This document shows positions 1 through 9,084 of a DNA stretch of 64,000 bases, in pieces. The notes under the pieces are model-generated. The model did no database searches, was not told the DNA's origin, and saw nothing but the letters and a program-made list of their open reading frames with translations. The position numbers and the translations under genes are program-made. Numbering within the stretch: position 1 is the first letter of the stretch; each line of letters opens with the position of its first letter. This DNA comes from Paenibacillus sp. BK033 (GTDB taxonomy: Bacteria > Bacillota > Bacilli > Paenibacillales > Paenibacillaceae), in assembly GCF_004345425.1 (NCBI RefSeq), contig NZ_SLVP01000003.1:469975-533974 (forward strand), read 5' to 3'.

Positions 1-79
1 CCGTTCTTAATAGCTATCAACTAATCCTATCATATCTCGTTCTTGTCCGTCATCTTTCGTATGTTACGGAAATACGAAA

Positions 80-113
80 AAATACGGCTTGTCGCAAACG
101 ACAGCCGCATTTT
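80..113 (-). terminator. Terminator of the met operon
   Basis: On the minus strand a GC-rich stem (CGGCTGTCG paired with CGACAAGCCG, one bulge) is followed by a run of T. It lies 20 nt past the metC stop codon and is the natural end of the metA-metI-metC transcript. The remaining bases 1-79 hold nothing I can identify. Confidence 0.7.
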
Positions 114-133
114 TCGCTTATTTTGAACAAAAA

Positions 134-1306
134 TTATCCGCGCAGGGCAGCGTCCAGATCCGCAATCAGATCCTCTATATCTTCAAGCCCTACCGAGTAA
201 CGGACAAGACCGTCCGTAATTCCCCGCTCGTAGCGAACCTCCCTAGGCATTGCCGCATGCGACATCTTGGCCGGGTAGGATAAAATGCTTTCCACCGCGC
301 CAAGGCTGACCGCAACCAGCGGCAGCTGAACGCGGCTCAGAAGCGAAGCCGCGCGTTCTCCGCTGCCTACGTCGAAGGAAACGACGGCGCCGTAACCCTT
401 CGACTGCTTCTCGTGAATCTCCCGGCCCGGATGATCCTCAAGACCAGGGTAGTAGACTCTGGCAACCTCCGGATGATCATTCAGCCATTCGGCCAGTCTG
501 CGGGCGCTGCGTTCGCTATGCTCCATGCGGGCTTGCAGTGTCTTCATGCCGCGCATCAGCAGCCAGCTCTCGTGAGCGCTCAGAACCGCACCGAGTCCGT
601 TCTGAAGCTGATAAAGCCGGCGTCCAAGAGCTTCATCGTTAGTTACAGCAAGTCCAGCGAGCACGTCGCTGTGGCCGCTCAGAAACTTCGTAGCGCTGTG
701 AAGCACAATATCAACGCCAAGCTCGAACGGACGCTGATGGTAAGGCGTCATGAACGTATTGTCGAGCATCGTCAGGAGGCCGTTTTCTTTCGCCCAGCCC
801 GTCACTCGGGCGATGTCCGTGATCTTGAGCGTCGGGTTGGACGGCGTCTCCATAAATACCGCTTTGGTGTTTGGTTTTATCGCGTCTTTTACTTGGTCGA
901 AATCCGTCATGTCCACAAACGTGGTTTCAATATTGAAACGGGTCAGCACGGCCGTAAGCAAACGGTATGTACCGCCGTATACGTCTTCCGTTACGATCAC
1001 ATGATCGCCTGCGGACAGCAGCATAAACGCCGTCGAGATCGCCGCCATGCCGGAGGCGAAAGCGAAGCCGCGGGTTCCGCCTTCCAGCAAAGCGATATAG
1101 TTTTCAAGCGCCTCGCGGGTCGGGTTGCCCGAACGGCTGTAATCATGATGCGGAGGATTTTGAATGTCCGCCTGATGGAAGGTTGACGCCTGGAAAATCG
1201 GAGCGCTGGATGCGCCGGTCTGCTCGTCGATTTCAGCGCCGAAATGCAGCAGCTTTGTTGCAAAGCGGCGTCCGGCGATTTTTTCGGGATTATGTCTTTC
1301 GCTCAT
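134..1306 (-). CDS. metC: Cystathionine beta-lyase (MetC-type, PLP)
   Basis: A 390-residue PLP enzyme of the Cys/Met metabolism family, expected to cleave cystathionine to homocysteine, pyruvate and ammonia in the cytoplasm. Seen: the family DVYGGTYR motif (residues 108-115), the ETPSNP motif near 153 and the PLP lysine in SATKFLSGHSD (K207). The sequence is closely similar to Bacillus MetC as I remember it, including SLGAVESILSYPA near the C-terminus. The ATG lies 6 nt after the metI stop, with GAGGGGG inside the end of metI as ribosome site, so it is the last gene of the metA-metI-metC operon under the SAM riboswitch. A cystathionine gamma-lyase is the main alternative, but the operon context favours MetC. 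Confidence 0.88.
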   Translation of the reverse strand: MSERHNPEKIAGRRFATKLLHFGAEIDEQTGASSAPIFQASTFHQADIQNPPHHDYSRSGNPTREALENYIALLEGGTRGFAFASGMAAISTAFMLLSAGDHVIVTEDVYGGTYRLLTAVLTRFNIETTFVDMTDFDQVKDAIKPNTKAVFMETPSNPTLKITDIARVTGWAKENGLLTMLDNTFMTPYHQRPFELGVDIVLHSATKFLSGHSDVLAGLAVTNDEALGRRLYQLQNGLGAVLSAHESWLLMRGMKTLQARMEHSERSARRLAEWLNDHPEVARVYYPGLEDHPGREIHEKQSKGYGAVVSFDVGSGERAASLLSRVQLPLVAVSLGAVESILSYPAKMSHAAMPREVRYERGITDGLVRYSVGLEDIEDLIADLDAALRG

Positions 1307-1312
1307 GGCGCC

Positions 1313-2473
1313 TTAAGCCCCCTCGATTTCGCGCTTTGCCTCAGCCAACGCCTGCTTTAGATCGGCAATCAAATCATCGGCATGCTCGATTCCAACCGAG
1401 AAACGAAGGAGACGGTCGTCAACGCCGATCTTCTGGCGGATTTCCAACGGAATATCGGCATGAGTCTGAACAGCCGGATAAGTCATAAGCGACTCGACGC
1501 CGCCAAGGCTTTCCGCAAACGCGATCAGCTTGATATGACGGAGAATCGGCTCTACATAACGGGCATCCTTCAGACGGAAGGAGAAAATGCCGGTGTTGCC
1601 CGAGGATTGCTTGTTCTGCACATCATGACCCGGGTGATGGGGCAGCGCCGGATAATAGACATCCTCGATCGCCTCATGCTCCAGCAGATAATTCGCGATA
1701 GCCGTTGCGTTAAGCTGATGGCGTTCCATGCGAAGCGCGAGCGTCTTCATGCCGCGCATCAGCAGCCAGGAGTCCTGCGGACCAAGAACGGCGCCAAGCG
1801 AGTTATGCAGGAAAGCCATCTGCTCGGAGAGCTCTTTGCCCTTCGTTACGATCAGACCCGCTAGAACGTCATTGTGACCGCCCAAATATTTGGTTGCGCT
1901 ATGAACGACGATATCCGCGCCAAGCTCTATAGGACGCTGGAAGAACGGAGTAAGCAGCGTATTATCTACAATAGTAAGAAGACCTTTGGACTTTGCCCAT
2001 GCGGATACACGCTCCAAGTCTGTAATCATCATCAGCGGATTCGTTGGCGTCTCGATCAGAACCGCCTTCGTGTTCGGCTGAAGCAGCTCGGACATGCCGT
2101 CAAGATCGTTCGTATCGACATACGAAGCCGTAACGCCGTATCTGGACATGATTTTCTCAAGCAGACGGTATGTGCCGCCATATAAATCAAGCGAAACGAT
2201 CAAATGGTCGCCTTGGCTGAACAAAGCGAAGATCGTTGTCAGAGCGGCCATACCGGAGCTACAGGCAAACCCCGCGTCGCCGGATTCGAGCTGAGCCGCC
2301 GCTTCTTCCAGAACGGTACGCGTCGGACTTTTGGTGCGGGCGTAATCAAAGCCCGTGCTTTGGCCAAGCTTGGGATGGCGGAACGCCGTTGCTTGATAAA
2401 TCGGGAAGCTTACCGCACCCGTAACAGGCTCCTTCTCGGAACCGATATGCGCAAGATGACTTTCAATTTTCAT
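1313..2473 (-). CDS. metI: Cystathionine gamma-synthase / O-acetylhomoserine thiolyase (MetI-type)
   Basis: A 386-residue PLP enzyme paralogous to the downstream metC. Family role: condenses O-acetylhomoserine with cysteine, or with sulfide. Seen: DLYGGTYR near residue 96, ETPTNP near 141, PLP lysine K195 in HSATKYLGGHND, and a C-terminal SLGGVES block typical of Bacillus MetI. An ATG ten codons upstream (2503) has no ribosome site. The ATG at 2473 follows GAAGGAGACGG by about 11 nt and is preferred. It sits 44 nt downstream of metA and 6 nt before metC, so the three are almost surely cotranscribed. The acetylated substrate fits the acetyl-CoA-type MetA encoded upstream. Confidence 0.87.
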   Translation of the reverse strand: MKIESHLAHIGSEKEPVTGAVSFPIYQATAFRHPKLGQSTGFDYARTKSPTRTVLEEAAAQLESGDAGFACSSGMAALTTIFALFSQGDHLIVSLDLYGGTYRLLEKIMSRYGVTASYVDTNDLDGMSELLQPNTKAVLIETPTNPLMMITDLERVSAWAKSKGLLTIVDNTLLTPFFQRPIELGADIVVHSATKYLGGHNDVLAGLIVTKGKELSEQMAFLHNSLGAVLGPQDSWLLMRGMKTLALRMERHQLNATAIANYLLEHEAIEDVYYPALPHHPGHDVQNKQSSGNTGIFSFRLKDARYVEPILRHIKLIAFAESLGGVESLMTYPAVQTHADIPLEIRQKIGVDDRLLRFSVGIEHADDLIADLKQALAEAKREIEGA

Positions 2474-2517
2474 AAGTTCGTCCGTCTCCTTCGTCTTCGT
2501 CATTTCTAATTTATTAA

Positions 2518-3435
2518 TTAGATGCCTGCGCCCAAATCATAAGGCGTTTGTTGGTATACATAATAGTTCAACCAGTTCGAGAACAGCAAGTTCGCGTGGG
2601 AGCGCCATGTCGAATAAGGGAGTTTTTCCGGATTATCTCCCGGGAAATAGTTCTTCGGCAGATCAATTTCCAGCCCCTTTGCTTTGTCGCGGTCATATTC
2701 GTATTTCAGCGAAAGCGGATCGTACTCCGAATGCCCGCTGACGAAAATTTGCCTGCCGTCTTTGGAAGCCACGATATATACGCCGGATTCTTCGGACTCC
2801 GACAAAATTTCCAGATCCCCGATTTTCTCGATATCCTCGCGGCGGACCTCGGTATGACGGGATTGCGGCACAAAGAACATTTCGTCAAAGCCGCGGAGCA
2901 GGTTGACGTTCTGCTTCTCGGTTGTATGCGGGAATACGCCGAAAATCTTCTTGTCCAGTTCGTATTTCGGTACGCCGTAATGATGGTACAATCCCGCCTG
3001 CGAGGCCCAACAGATATGAAAGGTCGACGTCACCTGGCGTCTGCTCCAATCCATAATGTCCTTCAGCTCTTCCCAGTAATTCACGTCCTCGAAGTTCAGA
3101 TGCTCAACCGGAGCGCCCGTAATAACAAGACCGTCATAATACTGGTCCTTGATGTCATCGAAGGTTTTGTAGAACGATTCCAAATGCTCGTGCGACGTAT
3201 TTTTCGATGTATGGGTCTTCGGATGCAGCAATACAATCTCCACTTGCAGCGGCGTATTGCCAATGAGTCGAAGAAGCTGCGTTTCCGTCGTTTCCTTGGT
3301 AGGCATTAAATTCAATATGGCGATCCGTAATGGACGGATGTCTTGATGGAAAGCGGTGCTTTCATCCATAACGAAAATGTTCTCGTTGTTCAAAATCTCT
3401 TTGGCTGGCAGGGAATCAGGTACTTTAATCGGCAT
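2518..3435 (-). CDS. metA: Homoserine O-acetyltransferase (MetA/MetAA)
   Basis: A 305-residue homoserine transacylase, first enzyme of the methionine branch. Seen: nucleophile Cys142 (HICWASQ) and His235/Glu237 (SGHSEYD), the expected catalytic residues. Residue 111 is Glu (APVEHLNF). In characterised family members Glu at this position goes with acetyl-CoA use and Gly with succinyl-CoA use, so acetylation is inferred despite the common name homoserine O-succinyltransferase. The start codon follows AAAGGAGTGA. Upstream are a SAM-I riboswitch and terminator, so expression should drop when S-adenosylmethionine is plentiful. Confidence 0.93.
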   Translation of the reverse strand: MPIKVPDSLPAKEILNNENIFVMDESTAFHQDIRPLRIAILNLMPTKETTETQLLRLIGNTPLQVEIVLLHPKTHTSKNTSHEHLESFYKTFDDIKDQYYDGLVITGAPVEHLNFEDVNYWEELKDIMDWSRRQVTSTFHICWASQAGLYHHYGVPKYELDKKIFGVFPHTTEKQNVNLLRGFDEMFFVPQSRHTEVRREDIEKIGDLEILSESEESGVYIVASKDGRQIFVSGHSEYDPLSLKYEYDRDKAKGLEIDLPKNYFPGDNPEKLPYSTWRSHANLLFSNWLNYYVYQQTPYDLGAGI

Positions 3436-3475
3436 TGCGATTCACTCCTTTACTTGATTATCGGCCTTCTCAACG

Positions 3476-3508
3476 CAAAAAAGACCCTTTCTGCCGTGAG
3501 AAAAGGTC
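3476..3508 (-). terminator. Riboswitch-controlled attenuator terminator
   Basis: On the minus strand GACCTTTTCT pairs with AGAAAGGGTC and is followed by TTTTTT, between the SAM aptamer and the metA ribosome site. In S-box leaders this hairpin forms when SAM is bound and stops transcription before the first gene. Confidence 0.85.
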
Positions 3509-3530
3509 GTGCGCTCATCAAAAAAAAGAG

Positions 3531-3642
3531 CTCTCGCCTCCCTCATCTCTCAGAAACTAAAGTTTCCGCAAGAATTAGCACCGTGCTTACGCCGGTTGCC
3601 GGGCTTCATCGGGCTAGTCCCTCCGCCTGCTCTTGATAAGAA
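3531..3642 (-). ncRNA. SAM-I (S-box) riboswitch aptamer
   Basis: The minus strand carries the S-box hallmarks in order: CTTATCAAGAG, GGAGGGACTAGCCC, GATGAAGCCCGGCAACC, GGTGCTAATTC and CTGAGAGATGAG. It leads into an intrinsic terminator and then metA. The class senses S-adenosylmethionine and turns off methionine synthesis genes, which agrees with the operon it precedes. Confidence 0.96.
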
Positions 3643-3682
3643 AGTGGTTCTATTCGGTTGTAGAAATCCAATTCTATTCTTA

Positions 3683-3711
3683 ACTTTAATGGATTCTGCC
3701 ATTCGCGTCAA
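3683..3711 (-). promoter_or_regulatory. Promoter of the met operon
   Basis: Minus strand TTGACG (3711-3706), a 17-nt spacer and TAAAGT (3688-3683), about 40 nt upstream of the SAM aptamer. A good sigma-A match, in the position a riboswitch leader needs. Confidence 0.6.
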
Positions 3712-3772
3712 GGACGTTATTGACATATGCTGTAGAAGGCTTTCCAAAAGGTCAGTCGGCCTATTTTTCCGC

Positions 3773-3802
3773 TTGAATGTAAAGTGTATAGGGGAGTATA
3801 CT
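3773..3802 (+). promoter_or_regulatory. Probable corA promoter
   Basis: TTGAAT (3773-3778), an 18-nt spacer and TATACT (3797-3802). It would give a leader of about 195 nt before corA. I looked for an M-box magnesium riboswitch in this leader and did not see its conserved segments. Confidence 0.5.
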
Positions 3803-4003
3803 AGACAAGGATTAAAAGCCGATTTTTCATGAAGAATAAAAGGTAAAGGAGTGCAAACAGAATGGAAGGCGATCGACCGAAGCCTGACAACAACCGAATA
3901 CGGCAGCTGCCGGATCTATCGTTGCTCAAGCGGGCGTTTGCGTTTTAAGTCCGTTCTTTTGCTCGTTCATCCGGCAGCTCGTCACAAGAGAGGAGAAGCT
4001 CGG

Positions 4004-4939
4004 ATGAAAATTCGTCATGTAAACAACGGGTTATTTACCCTGATCGAAGACATTAATGAGACGCTGGTTCCGGCAGCGGAAGGCTTCTATTGGATTGATG
4101 CCGACGTGGAAGACCTTGCGATCCTGCAGCCGCTGTTCGGCATGCATGATCTGGCGGTCGAGGACTGCCTGAGCGAGGAAGAGCAGCGTCCGAAAATCGA
4201 AATTTATGAAAACCAATATTTTATTGTCATTAACAGCATCCGGTTCGATGACGAGGAAATCTTCCTCCGCGCGCTGAATATTTTTCTAGGCCGTCATTAT
4301 ATTATTACGATTACGAAGCAAAAGCTCAACGAGCTGCGCACGCTGAAACCCGTTCTGTGGGAGCAGGAAGTTAATCGGCCGGACTATTTCCTATATCATC
4401 TCGTCGACATCGTGGTCGACAATTACTTCCTCGTAGGCGACCGGATCGACAACCGGATCGAAATGCTGGAAGAAGATATATTAATGAATACGAAAAAAAC
4501 GCATCTGAACGAAATCATCGGTCTGCGCGGCGAAATTTTGTGGCTGAAGAAAGTGCTTGGCCCGCAAAAGGACCTTATCGCCACGCTGAACAAGCGGGAT
4601 TTGAAGCTAATCGATGACCAGCTGCAAAAGTACTTCAGCGACATTTACGAGAATGCCGTCAAAATCGCCGAGTCCTTCGATACGTACCGAGAGCTCATGG
4701 GCAACTTGCGAGAAGCTTATCAGTCGACGATCTCGGCACGGGCGAACGAGATCATGCGCGTGTTCACCGCGATGACGACGATCTTCATGCCGCTGACCTT
4801 TATTACCGGGATTTACGGGATGAACTTCGACTTTATTCCCGGGATGCATGTGCGCGGCGGATCAATTATTCTGCTTGGCATCATGCTCGCCTTGGGGGCT
4901 GGAATGCTGATTGTGTTTAGAAAGAAAAAATGGTTATGA
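4004..4939 (+). CDS. corA: CorA-family magnesium transporter
   Basis: A 311-residue inner-membrane divalent cation channel. Seen: an acidic, helical N-terminal domain of about 240 residues, a long helix leading to the membrane, and the signature YGMNF between two C-terminal membrane segments (first near residue 255, FTAMTTIFMPLTFITG, second LLGIMLALGAGMLIVF), ending in the basic tail RKKKWL. An in-frame TTG-initiated extension to 3851 is possible, but its residues look unlike CorA. The ATG at 4004 follows AGAGGAGAAG and gives the family length, so it is chosen. A hairpin terminator follows directly, so it is probably monocistronic. Confidence 0.9.
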   Translation: MKIRHVNNGLFTLIEDINETLVPAAEGFYWIDADVEDLAILQPLFGMHDLAVEDCLSEEEQRPKIEIYENQYFIVINSIRFDDEEIFLRALNIFLGRHYIITITKQKLNELRTLKPVLWEQEVNRPDYFLYHLVDIVVDNYFLVGDRIDNRIEMLEEDILMNTKKTHLNEIIGLRGEILWLKKVLGPQKDLIATLNKRDLKLIDDQLQKYFSDIYENAVKIAESFDTYRELMGNLREAYQSTISARANEIMRVFTAMTTIFMPLTFITGIYGMNFDFIPGMHVRGGSIILLGIMLALGAGMLIVFRKKKWL

Positions 4940-4945
4940 GTGTGG

Positions 4946-4973
4946 AGCCGCCCGGGTGTTGGGGCGGCTTTTT
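4946..4973 (+). terminator. corA terminator
   Basis: AGCCGCCC pairs with GGGGCGGCT around a short loop and is followed by TTTTT, six nt past the corA stop codon. Confidence 0.85.
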
Positions 4974-5015
4974 GCTGTTCGCTTTGTGGCCGGGTCGGTC
5001 GGGTCGGTGTACTTC

Positions 5016-5141
5016 GGGGACGTGAAGGATCTCCTTCCAGCCGCTGTTGTCTACACTTTGCCTGAACTTAATGTTCCAAGGTTGCAAAGTGTAGACAAAG
5101 GCGGGCGCTCCGCTCCTGCAGGAGATTCCTTCACTTACCCC
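5016..5141 (+). repeat. Dispersed structured repeat, copy A (downstream of corA)
   Basis: Two nested stems. The outer arms are 5016-5035 (GGGGACGTGAAGGA, TCTCCT) and 5120-5141 (AGGAGA, TCCTTCAC, CCCC). The inner arms are a perfect 15-bp pair, TTGTCTACACTTTGC at 5047-5061 and GCAAAGTGTAGACAA at 5084-5098. Family core blocks are CCGCTG before the inner stem and AGGCGGGCGCTCCG plus CTCCTGCAG after it. It lies after the corA terminator in the same orientation as corA. Four more copies occur in this window. Weaker outer complementarity (GGTCGG with CCGACC) may extend it. No protein is encoded. Confidence 0.8.
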
Positions 5142-5258
5142 TGCGCCCCTCCCCGACCGCCCCGCGCTCCCAGCACCGCTGCCCACAACCCCCGTCGGCT
5201 TTGGGGAGAGGTCCGAAAGGGGCTCAGGCGCTGCGCACGAGCCCGATTTCACATCGTG

Positions 5259-5658
5259 ATAAGACCCTGACAGTGTCTTATTCCATCGCCTACTGACCGT
5301 CCGCCAGTTTCACCTTGCTCGCGTAGACGATAAGACCCCGGCAGGGTCTTATCACGGTCACTTCAACCCCCTAATAGCACAATAAGACCCTCGTGGGGTC
5401 TTATCTCATCGCCAACTGACCGTTTCCGCCAGTTTCACCCACCCTGCTCGCCATAGTCGATAAGACCCTGGCAGGGTCTTATCGCAGCCACTTCAACCCC
5501 CTATAGCACAATAAGACCCTCGTGGGGTCTTATCTCATCGCCAACTGACCGTTCCTGCCAATTTCAGTCTGCTCTTATAGACAATAAGACCACGGCAGGG
5601 TCTTATCACGGCGACTTCAGTCCCCTTATAACACAATAAGACCCTCATGGGGTCTTAT
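5259..5658. repeat. Tandem array of seven 23-bp palindromes
   Basis: Seven imperfect palindromes of the form ATAAGACCC-N5-GGGTCTTAT start at 5259, 5330, 5382, 5460, 5511, 5584 and 5636. Two subtypes alternate: one with a GGCAG or GACAG centre, one with a TCGTG or TCATG centre. The spacers alternate too: after TCGTG-type units comes CATCGCCAACTGACCG and a CCAGTTTCA block, and after GGCAG-type units comes a CACTTCAACCCCCT block. The full period is about 125-130 bp and there are roughly 3.5 periods. The array ends 35 bp past the cysK stop codon and lies between convergent corA and cysK. Stems without strong T runs make simple termination only one option. Confidence 0.85.
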
Positions 5659-5692
5659 TGCGTTATGCGAATAGCTCGCACTCCTCACCATA

Positions 5693-6628
5693 TTAAGCTT
5701 CGTCGTACAAATTCGCCGACAAATAACGTTCGCCCGTGTCAGGAAGAAGGACAACAATCGTTTTGTTTTTGTTCTCCGGACGTTTGGCCAATTGAGAAGC
5801 CGCGAATGCCGCGGCGCCGGAAGAGATGCCGACCAGCAAGCCTTCGCTACGCGCCAGCATGCGGGAAGTGCGGTACGCGTCTTCGTTTTTGACCGTAATA
5901 ATCTCATCCACGACGGACGCGTTATAGTTATCCGGCACAAAGCCCGCGCCAATGCCTTGAATCAGATGGGGACCTCTTTCGCCGCCAGACAATACCGCGG
6001 AGCTAAACGGCTCAACGGCAACAATTTTTACGTTTGAATTAAGCTGCTTCAAGCGTTCGCCTACGCCGGAGACCGTACCGCCCGTACCAACGCCGGCCAC
6101 AAAGATATCCACCCGGCCGTCGGTATCGCGCCAGATTTCCTCCGCTGTCGTTGTCTTATGGATGTCCGGGTTCGCGGGATTGCTGAATTGCATCGGTATG
6201 TAGGAGCCTGGAATTTGAGCAGCCAGCTCATCCGCTTTGCGGATTGCTCCCGACATGCCCTCGGATGCCGGCGTAAGCACAAGCTCCGCGCCAAGCGCCT
6301 CCAGCAGCTTGCGGCGTTCGATACTGAACGATTCAGGCAAAATTATAATGAGCCGGTAGCCCAAAGCCGCCGCCGCAAAAGCGAGCGCAATGCCGGTATT
6401 GCCGCTTGTTGGTTCAATAATCACCGAGCCGGGAACAAGCTTTCCTTTTTCCTCAGCATCCTTAATCATCGCAAAACCAATCCGGTCCTTCACGCTGCCA
6501 GCCGGATTGAAGTATTCCAGCTTCGCGATAACTTTCGCAAGCGAATCCTGACTCTTATTGTAATGAGTAAGCTCGAGCAATGGTGTGTTGCCGATCAGCT
6601 CTGTCAAATTACTGTAAATGCGTGGCAT
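5693..6628 (-). CDS. cysK: Cysteine synthase A (O-acetylserine sulfhydrylase)
   Basis: A 311-residue PLP enzyme making cysteine from O-acetylserine and sulfide. Seen: [11 protein letters not shown] at the N-terminus, PLP lysine K47 in AGSVKDR, the substrate loop TSGNTG (74-79) and the phosphate-binding GVGTGGT (179-185). Length is normal for CysK. It lies 62 bp downstream of the MFS gene on the same strand, with an extended -10 (TGCTATAAT) in the gap, so it may have its own promoter. The palindrome array follows its stop codon. The LysR gene at 8179 may be a sulfur regulator, but that is only suggested by position. Confidence 0.93.
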   Translation of the reverse strand: MPRIYSNLTELIGNTPLLELTHYNKSQDSLAKVIAKLEYFNPAGSVKDRIGFAMIKDAEEKGKLVPGSVIIEPTSGNTGIALAFAAAALGYRLIIILPESFSIERRKLLEALGAELVLTPASEGMSGAIRKADELAAQIPGSYIPMQFSNPANPDIHKTTTAEEIWRDTDGRVDIFVAGVGTGGTVSGVGERLKQLNSNVKIVAVEPFSSAVLSGGERGPHLIQGIGAGFVPDNYNASVVDEIITVKNEDAYRTSRMLARSEGLLVGISSGAAAFAASQLAKRPENKNKTIVVLLPDTGERYLSANLYDEA

Positions 6629-6663
6629 TCATCATCGCACCTTTCTTTATTGGATCATTACCC

Positions 6664-6672
6664 ATTATAGCA
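6664..6672 (-). promoter_or_regulatory. Extended -10 upstream of cysK
   Basis: Minus strand TGCTATAAT, about 35 nt before the cysK ATG. No good -35 is visible 17 nt upstream, so it would depend on the extended TGN element or an activator. Confidence 0.35.
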
Positions 6673-6690
6673 TTTGCTGCCGAAGCCTGC

Positions 6691-7992
6691 TTATGCCATC
6701 TCTTCCTCTGCCGCTTCGCGCGAGCCTTTTTCCAGATTAACCTTCCACAATAAAACGATTCCGATTATAAAGAAGGCAATCAGAGACAAAATCGCGACCC
6801 GGCTCGAACCGGTAAGGGTCCCCACCACGGAGAAGACAAACGGACCCGCAAAGGAGGAGAACTTGCTCGACAGCGCCAGGAAGCCAAAAAACTCGCCCGT
6901 CCGCGAAGGCGGCACCAGATTGGCATAGATCGAACGGGCTACCGCCTGGCTACCGCCCTGCACAAGGCCCACCATGATGGCAAGCGCATAGAAATGAATG
7001 GCGCTGGTCATAAAGAAGCCTAGCCCGACGATAAGAACATAAATAAGCAAGGAATAATACAACATGCGCTTCGAACCAAAACGACCGGCCAGCCTGCCGA
7101 ACAGGATCGTACATGGCCACCCGACAAACTGCGTGATCAGCAGCGCAATAATCAGATCGCTTGTTTCAATGCCGATACCCGCACCATATATCGTTGCCAT
7201 GACAATAACCGTGTTGATTCCATCGTTGAAAAACCAGAAAGAAGCCATATACTTCAGCAGCTCGGGATATCGCTTGATAACCGAGAAGGTCTTTCCAATC
7301 CGGACAAAGCCTGCCCGGATGATTTCGCCCCTGCCGAGATGGCCGGTTGGCTTCCTGCTTTCCTTCACCAAGCGAAGAATCGGAATGGAGAACAGCAGCC
7401 ACCAAACCCCCACCGTAATAAAGACCATCTGGGTGGCAAAGGTTTTGCTTGGGAAGCCCAGCGTCTCCCAGCCTTCAATCATAATAACGTTGATAAGCAG
7501 CAGCAGGCCGCCTCCGGCATAACCGTAAGCATAACCTTGCGAGCTGACTCGGCCTCTTAACTCCTGCGGCACACCGTCCGCCAGCATCGCGTCATAAAAG
7601 GTATTCCCTCCGGAGAAGCCTATAGAGCCCAACACCATCAGGCATGAAGCCAACAGCCAATCGCCTTCACCGGCAAATGCCATAAATACGCAGGACAATA
7701 CGCCAAGCAGCATAAATACGGACAGAAACCTCAGCTTGGAGCCCGTATAATCGGCAATAGCCCCAAGAATCGGCGATAACACGGCCACCAGCAGCATCGC
7801 AATGCTTTGGGTATAACCCCAATAGGTCTCGGCCCGGTTGCCCGCCAGATGAACGGCTGCAACATCGGAATAATAAACCGGCAGCACCGCTGCCATCATC
7901 GTGGTGGCAAAGGCGGAGTTTGCCCAATCGTACATTTTCCAGCCACGCAATGCTCTTTGGTCCAGAACAAACGCCCCCGTTTCATTGGCCAT
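6691..7992 (-). CDS. MFS transporter, UMF1/Atg22-like family
   Basis: A 433-residue integral membrane protein with about 12 hydrophobic segments. The N-terminal WKMYDWANSAFATT motif is characteristic of the Atg22/UMF1 branch of the major facilitator superfamily. An MFS loop (AIADYTGSKLRF) follows the second membrane segment. The substrate of bacterial members is not known to me; amino acid export has been described for the yeast namesake. The start is an ATG at the edge of the divergent region shared with the LysR gene at 8179. cysK follows 62 bp downstream on the same strand, so readthrough is possible. Confidence 0.8.
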   Translation of the reverse strand: MANETGAFVLDQRALRGWKMYDWANSAFATTMMAAVLPVYYSDVAAVHLAGNRAETYWGYTQSIAMLLVAVLSPILGAIADYTGSKLRFLSVFMLLGVLSCVFMAFAGEGDWLLASCLMVLGSIGFSGGNTFYDAMLADGVPQELRGRVSSQGYAYGYAGGGLLLLINVIMIEGWETLGFPSKTFATQMVFITVGVWWLLFSIPILRLVKESRKPTGHLGRGEIIRAGFVRIGKTFSVIKRYPELLKYMASFWFFNDGINTVIVMATIYGAGIGIETSDLIIALLITQFVGWPCTILFGRLAGRFGSKRMLYYSLLIYVLIVGLGFFMTSAIHFYALAIMVGLVQGGSQAVARSIYANLVPPSRTGEFFGFLALSSKFSSFAGPFVFSVVGTLTGSSRVAILSLIAFFIIGIVLLWKVNLEKGSREAAEEEMA

Positions 7993-8178
7993 ACTTCAGC
8001 AATAGTTCGACAGTCCCCCATTTATTCCTTTTCAATTGAAATGGCCATACAAAAAATTAACATTAACCTCATGCTTCGAAAACATTAGATTAAGAATTTT
8101 TGAAGCTTGCCCGCTTTTTTGCTGTAATCATCCATTTGCTTTATAATAAATAGTGATCATGTTCGAGGGGGAATTGAA

Positions 8179-9081
8179 TTGAATATTAGCCAGCTTGAAA
8201 CGCTCCTCACCATATCGAAGACGATGAGCTTCCGCAAAGCCGGCGAGCTGCTGAATTTGACACAGCCGGCCGTCTCTGCTCAAATAAAAACGCTGGAGGA
8301 CGAATTCAAGACAGTTCTCATCGATCGCAATCAGCCCGTCACCTTGACCGACCACGGAAAAGTTTTTTTGGAGCATGCGGAGAGAATACTTGCGGTTGTT
8401 GAAGAATTAAAGCAGAAGCTGTCCGATTTGAATGCGATACCCCAGGGCCATATCGTACTCGGAACCACCTCATCCATGGCCATTCAGATCTTGCCCCGGG
8501 TGTTATCTTACTTCCAGGACCAGTATCCGTTGATCAAAACGACGATACACACAATGCCATCCTCGCAAGTTCTGGCCAGCGTGGAGAACGGTTCAGTCGA
8601 TATCGGCATTACCTACATCTCGGAAAAAAATCCGAATATGGACACATCCATTCTTTATTACGATTCCTTTGTCCTCGTTGCATCTCCCGCTCATCCTTTA
8701 AGCCAAGTAGCGCATACTACGATAGATATGATCAAGGATTACCCCTTTATCATGCTTGCGCCCGACACCTTGGGCCGCCGCTTCCTGGATCAAATCTTCA
8801 AGAAAAATAATATCCAGCCGAATATTATTATGGAGCTGTCGAGCAGCGAAGAAGTAAAGCGAATGGTTGAGATTAATCTTGGCATTGCGGTCGTTTCCAA
8901 GCTGTCCATTGCCAATGAATTAAAGCTTGGTTCGCTCAAAATCATCAAAGCGACGGAGCTTGAGCCCTATCACCCGGTGGCTGTCGTCTATAAATCCGGC
9001 AGATATTTAAATACGGCCATGCAGCAATTTTTAAGCGACTTAAAAGGCATGCCCGAGCAATCCTTTCTTGGCAGCGAGTAG
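8179..9081 (+). CDS. LysR-family transcriptional regulator
   Basis: A 300-residue regulator. The N-terminal winged helix-turn-helix (residues 1-60, FRKAGELLNLTQPAVSAQIKT) is followed by a periplasmic-binding-like effector domain (about 90-290). The start codon is TTG, placed 8 nt after GAGGGGG. It is transcribed divergently from the MFS gene and lies next to cysK, so control of that side and a sulfur-related effector (as for CysB or CysL) are reasonable guesses. Nothing in the protein alone fixes the effector. The stop codon is followed at once by the repeat that precedes hisJ. Confidence 0.85.
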   Translation: MNISQLETLLTISKTMSFRKAGELLNLTQPAVSAQIKTLEDEFKTVLIDRNQPVTLTDHGKVFLEHAERILAVVEELKQKLSDLNAIPQGHIVLGTTSSMAIQILPRVLSYFQDQYPLIKTTIHTMPSSQVLASVENGSVDIGITYISEKNPNMDTSILYYDSFVLVASPAHPLSQVAHTTIDMIKDYPFIMLAPDTLGRRFLDQIFKKNNIQPNIIMELSSSEEVKRMVEINLGIAVVSKLSIANELKLGSLKIIKATELEPYHPVAVVYKSGRYLNTAMQQFLSDLKGMPEQSFLGSE

Positions 9082-9084
9082 ACA

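Noticed and set aside
413-1186. Plus-strand frame of 257 codons opposite metC
   Set aside because: Antisense shadow of a certain PLP enzyme gene; no ribosome site and an Arg/His-rich translation.
3803-4003. M-box magnesium riboswitch upstream of corA
   Set aside because: The conserved M-box segments were not found in the leader.
5259-5658. Palindrome array considered as CRISPR
   Set aside because: Spacers are themselves repeated and the 23-bp units alternate between two forms. No cas genes.
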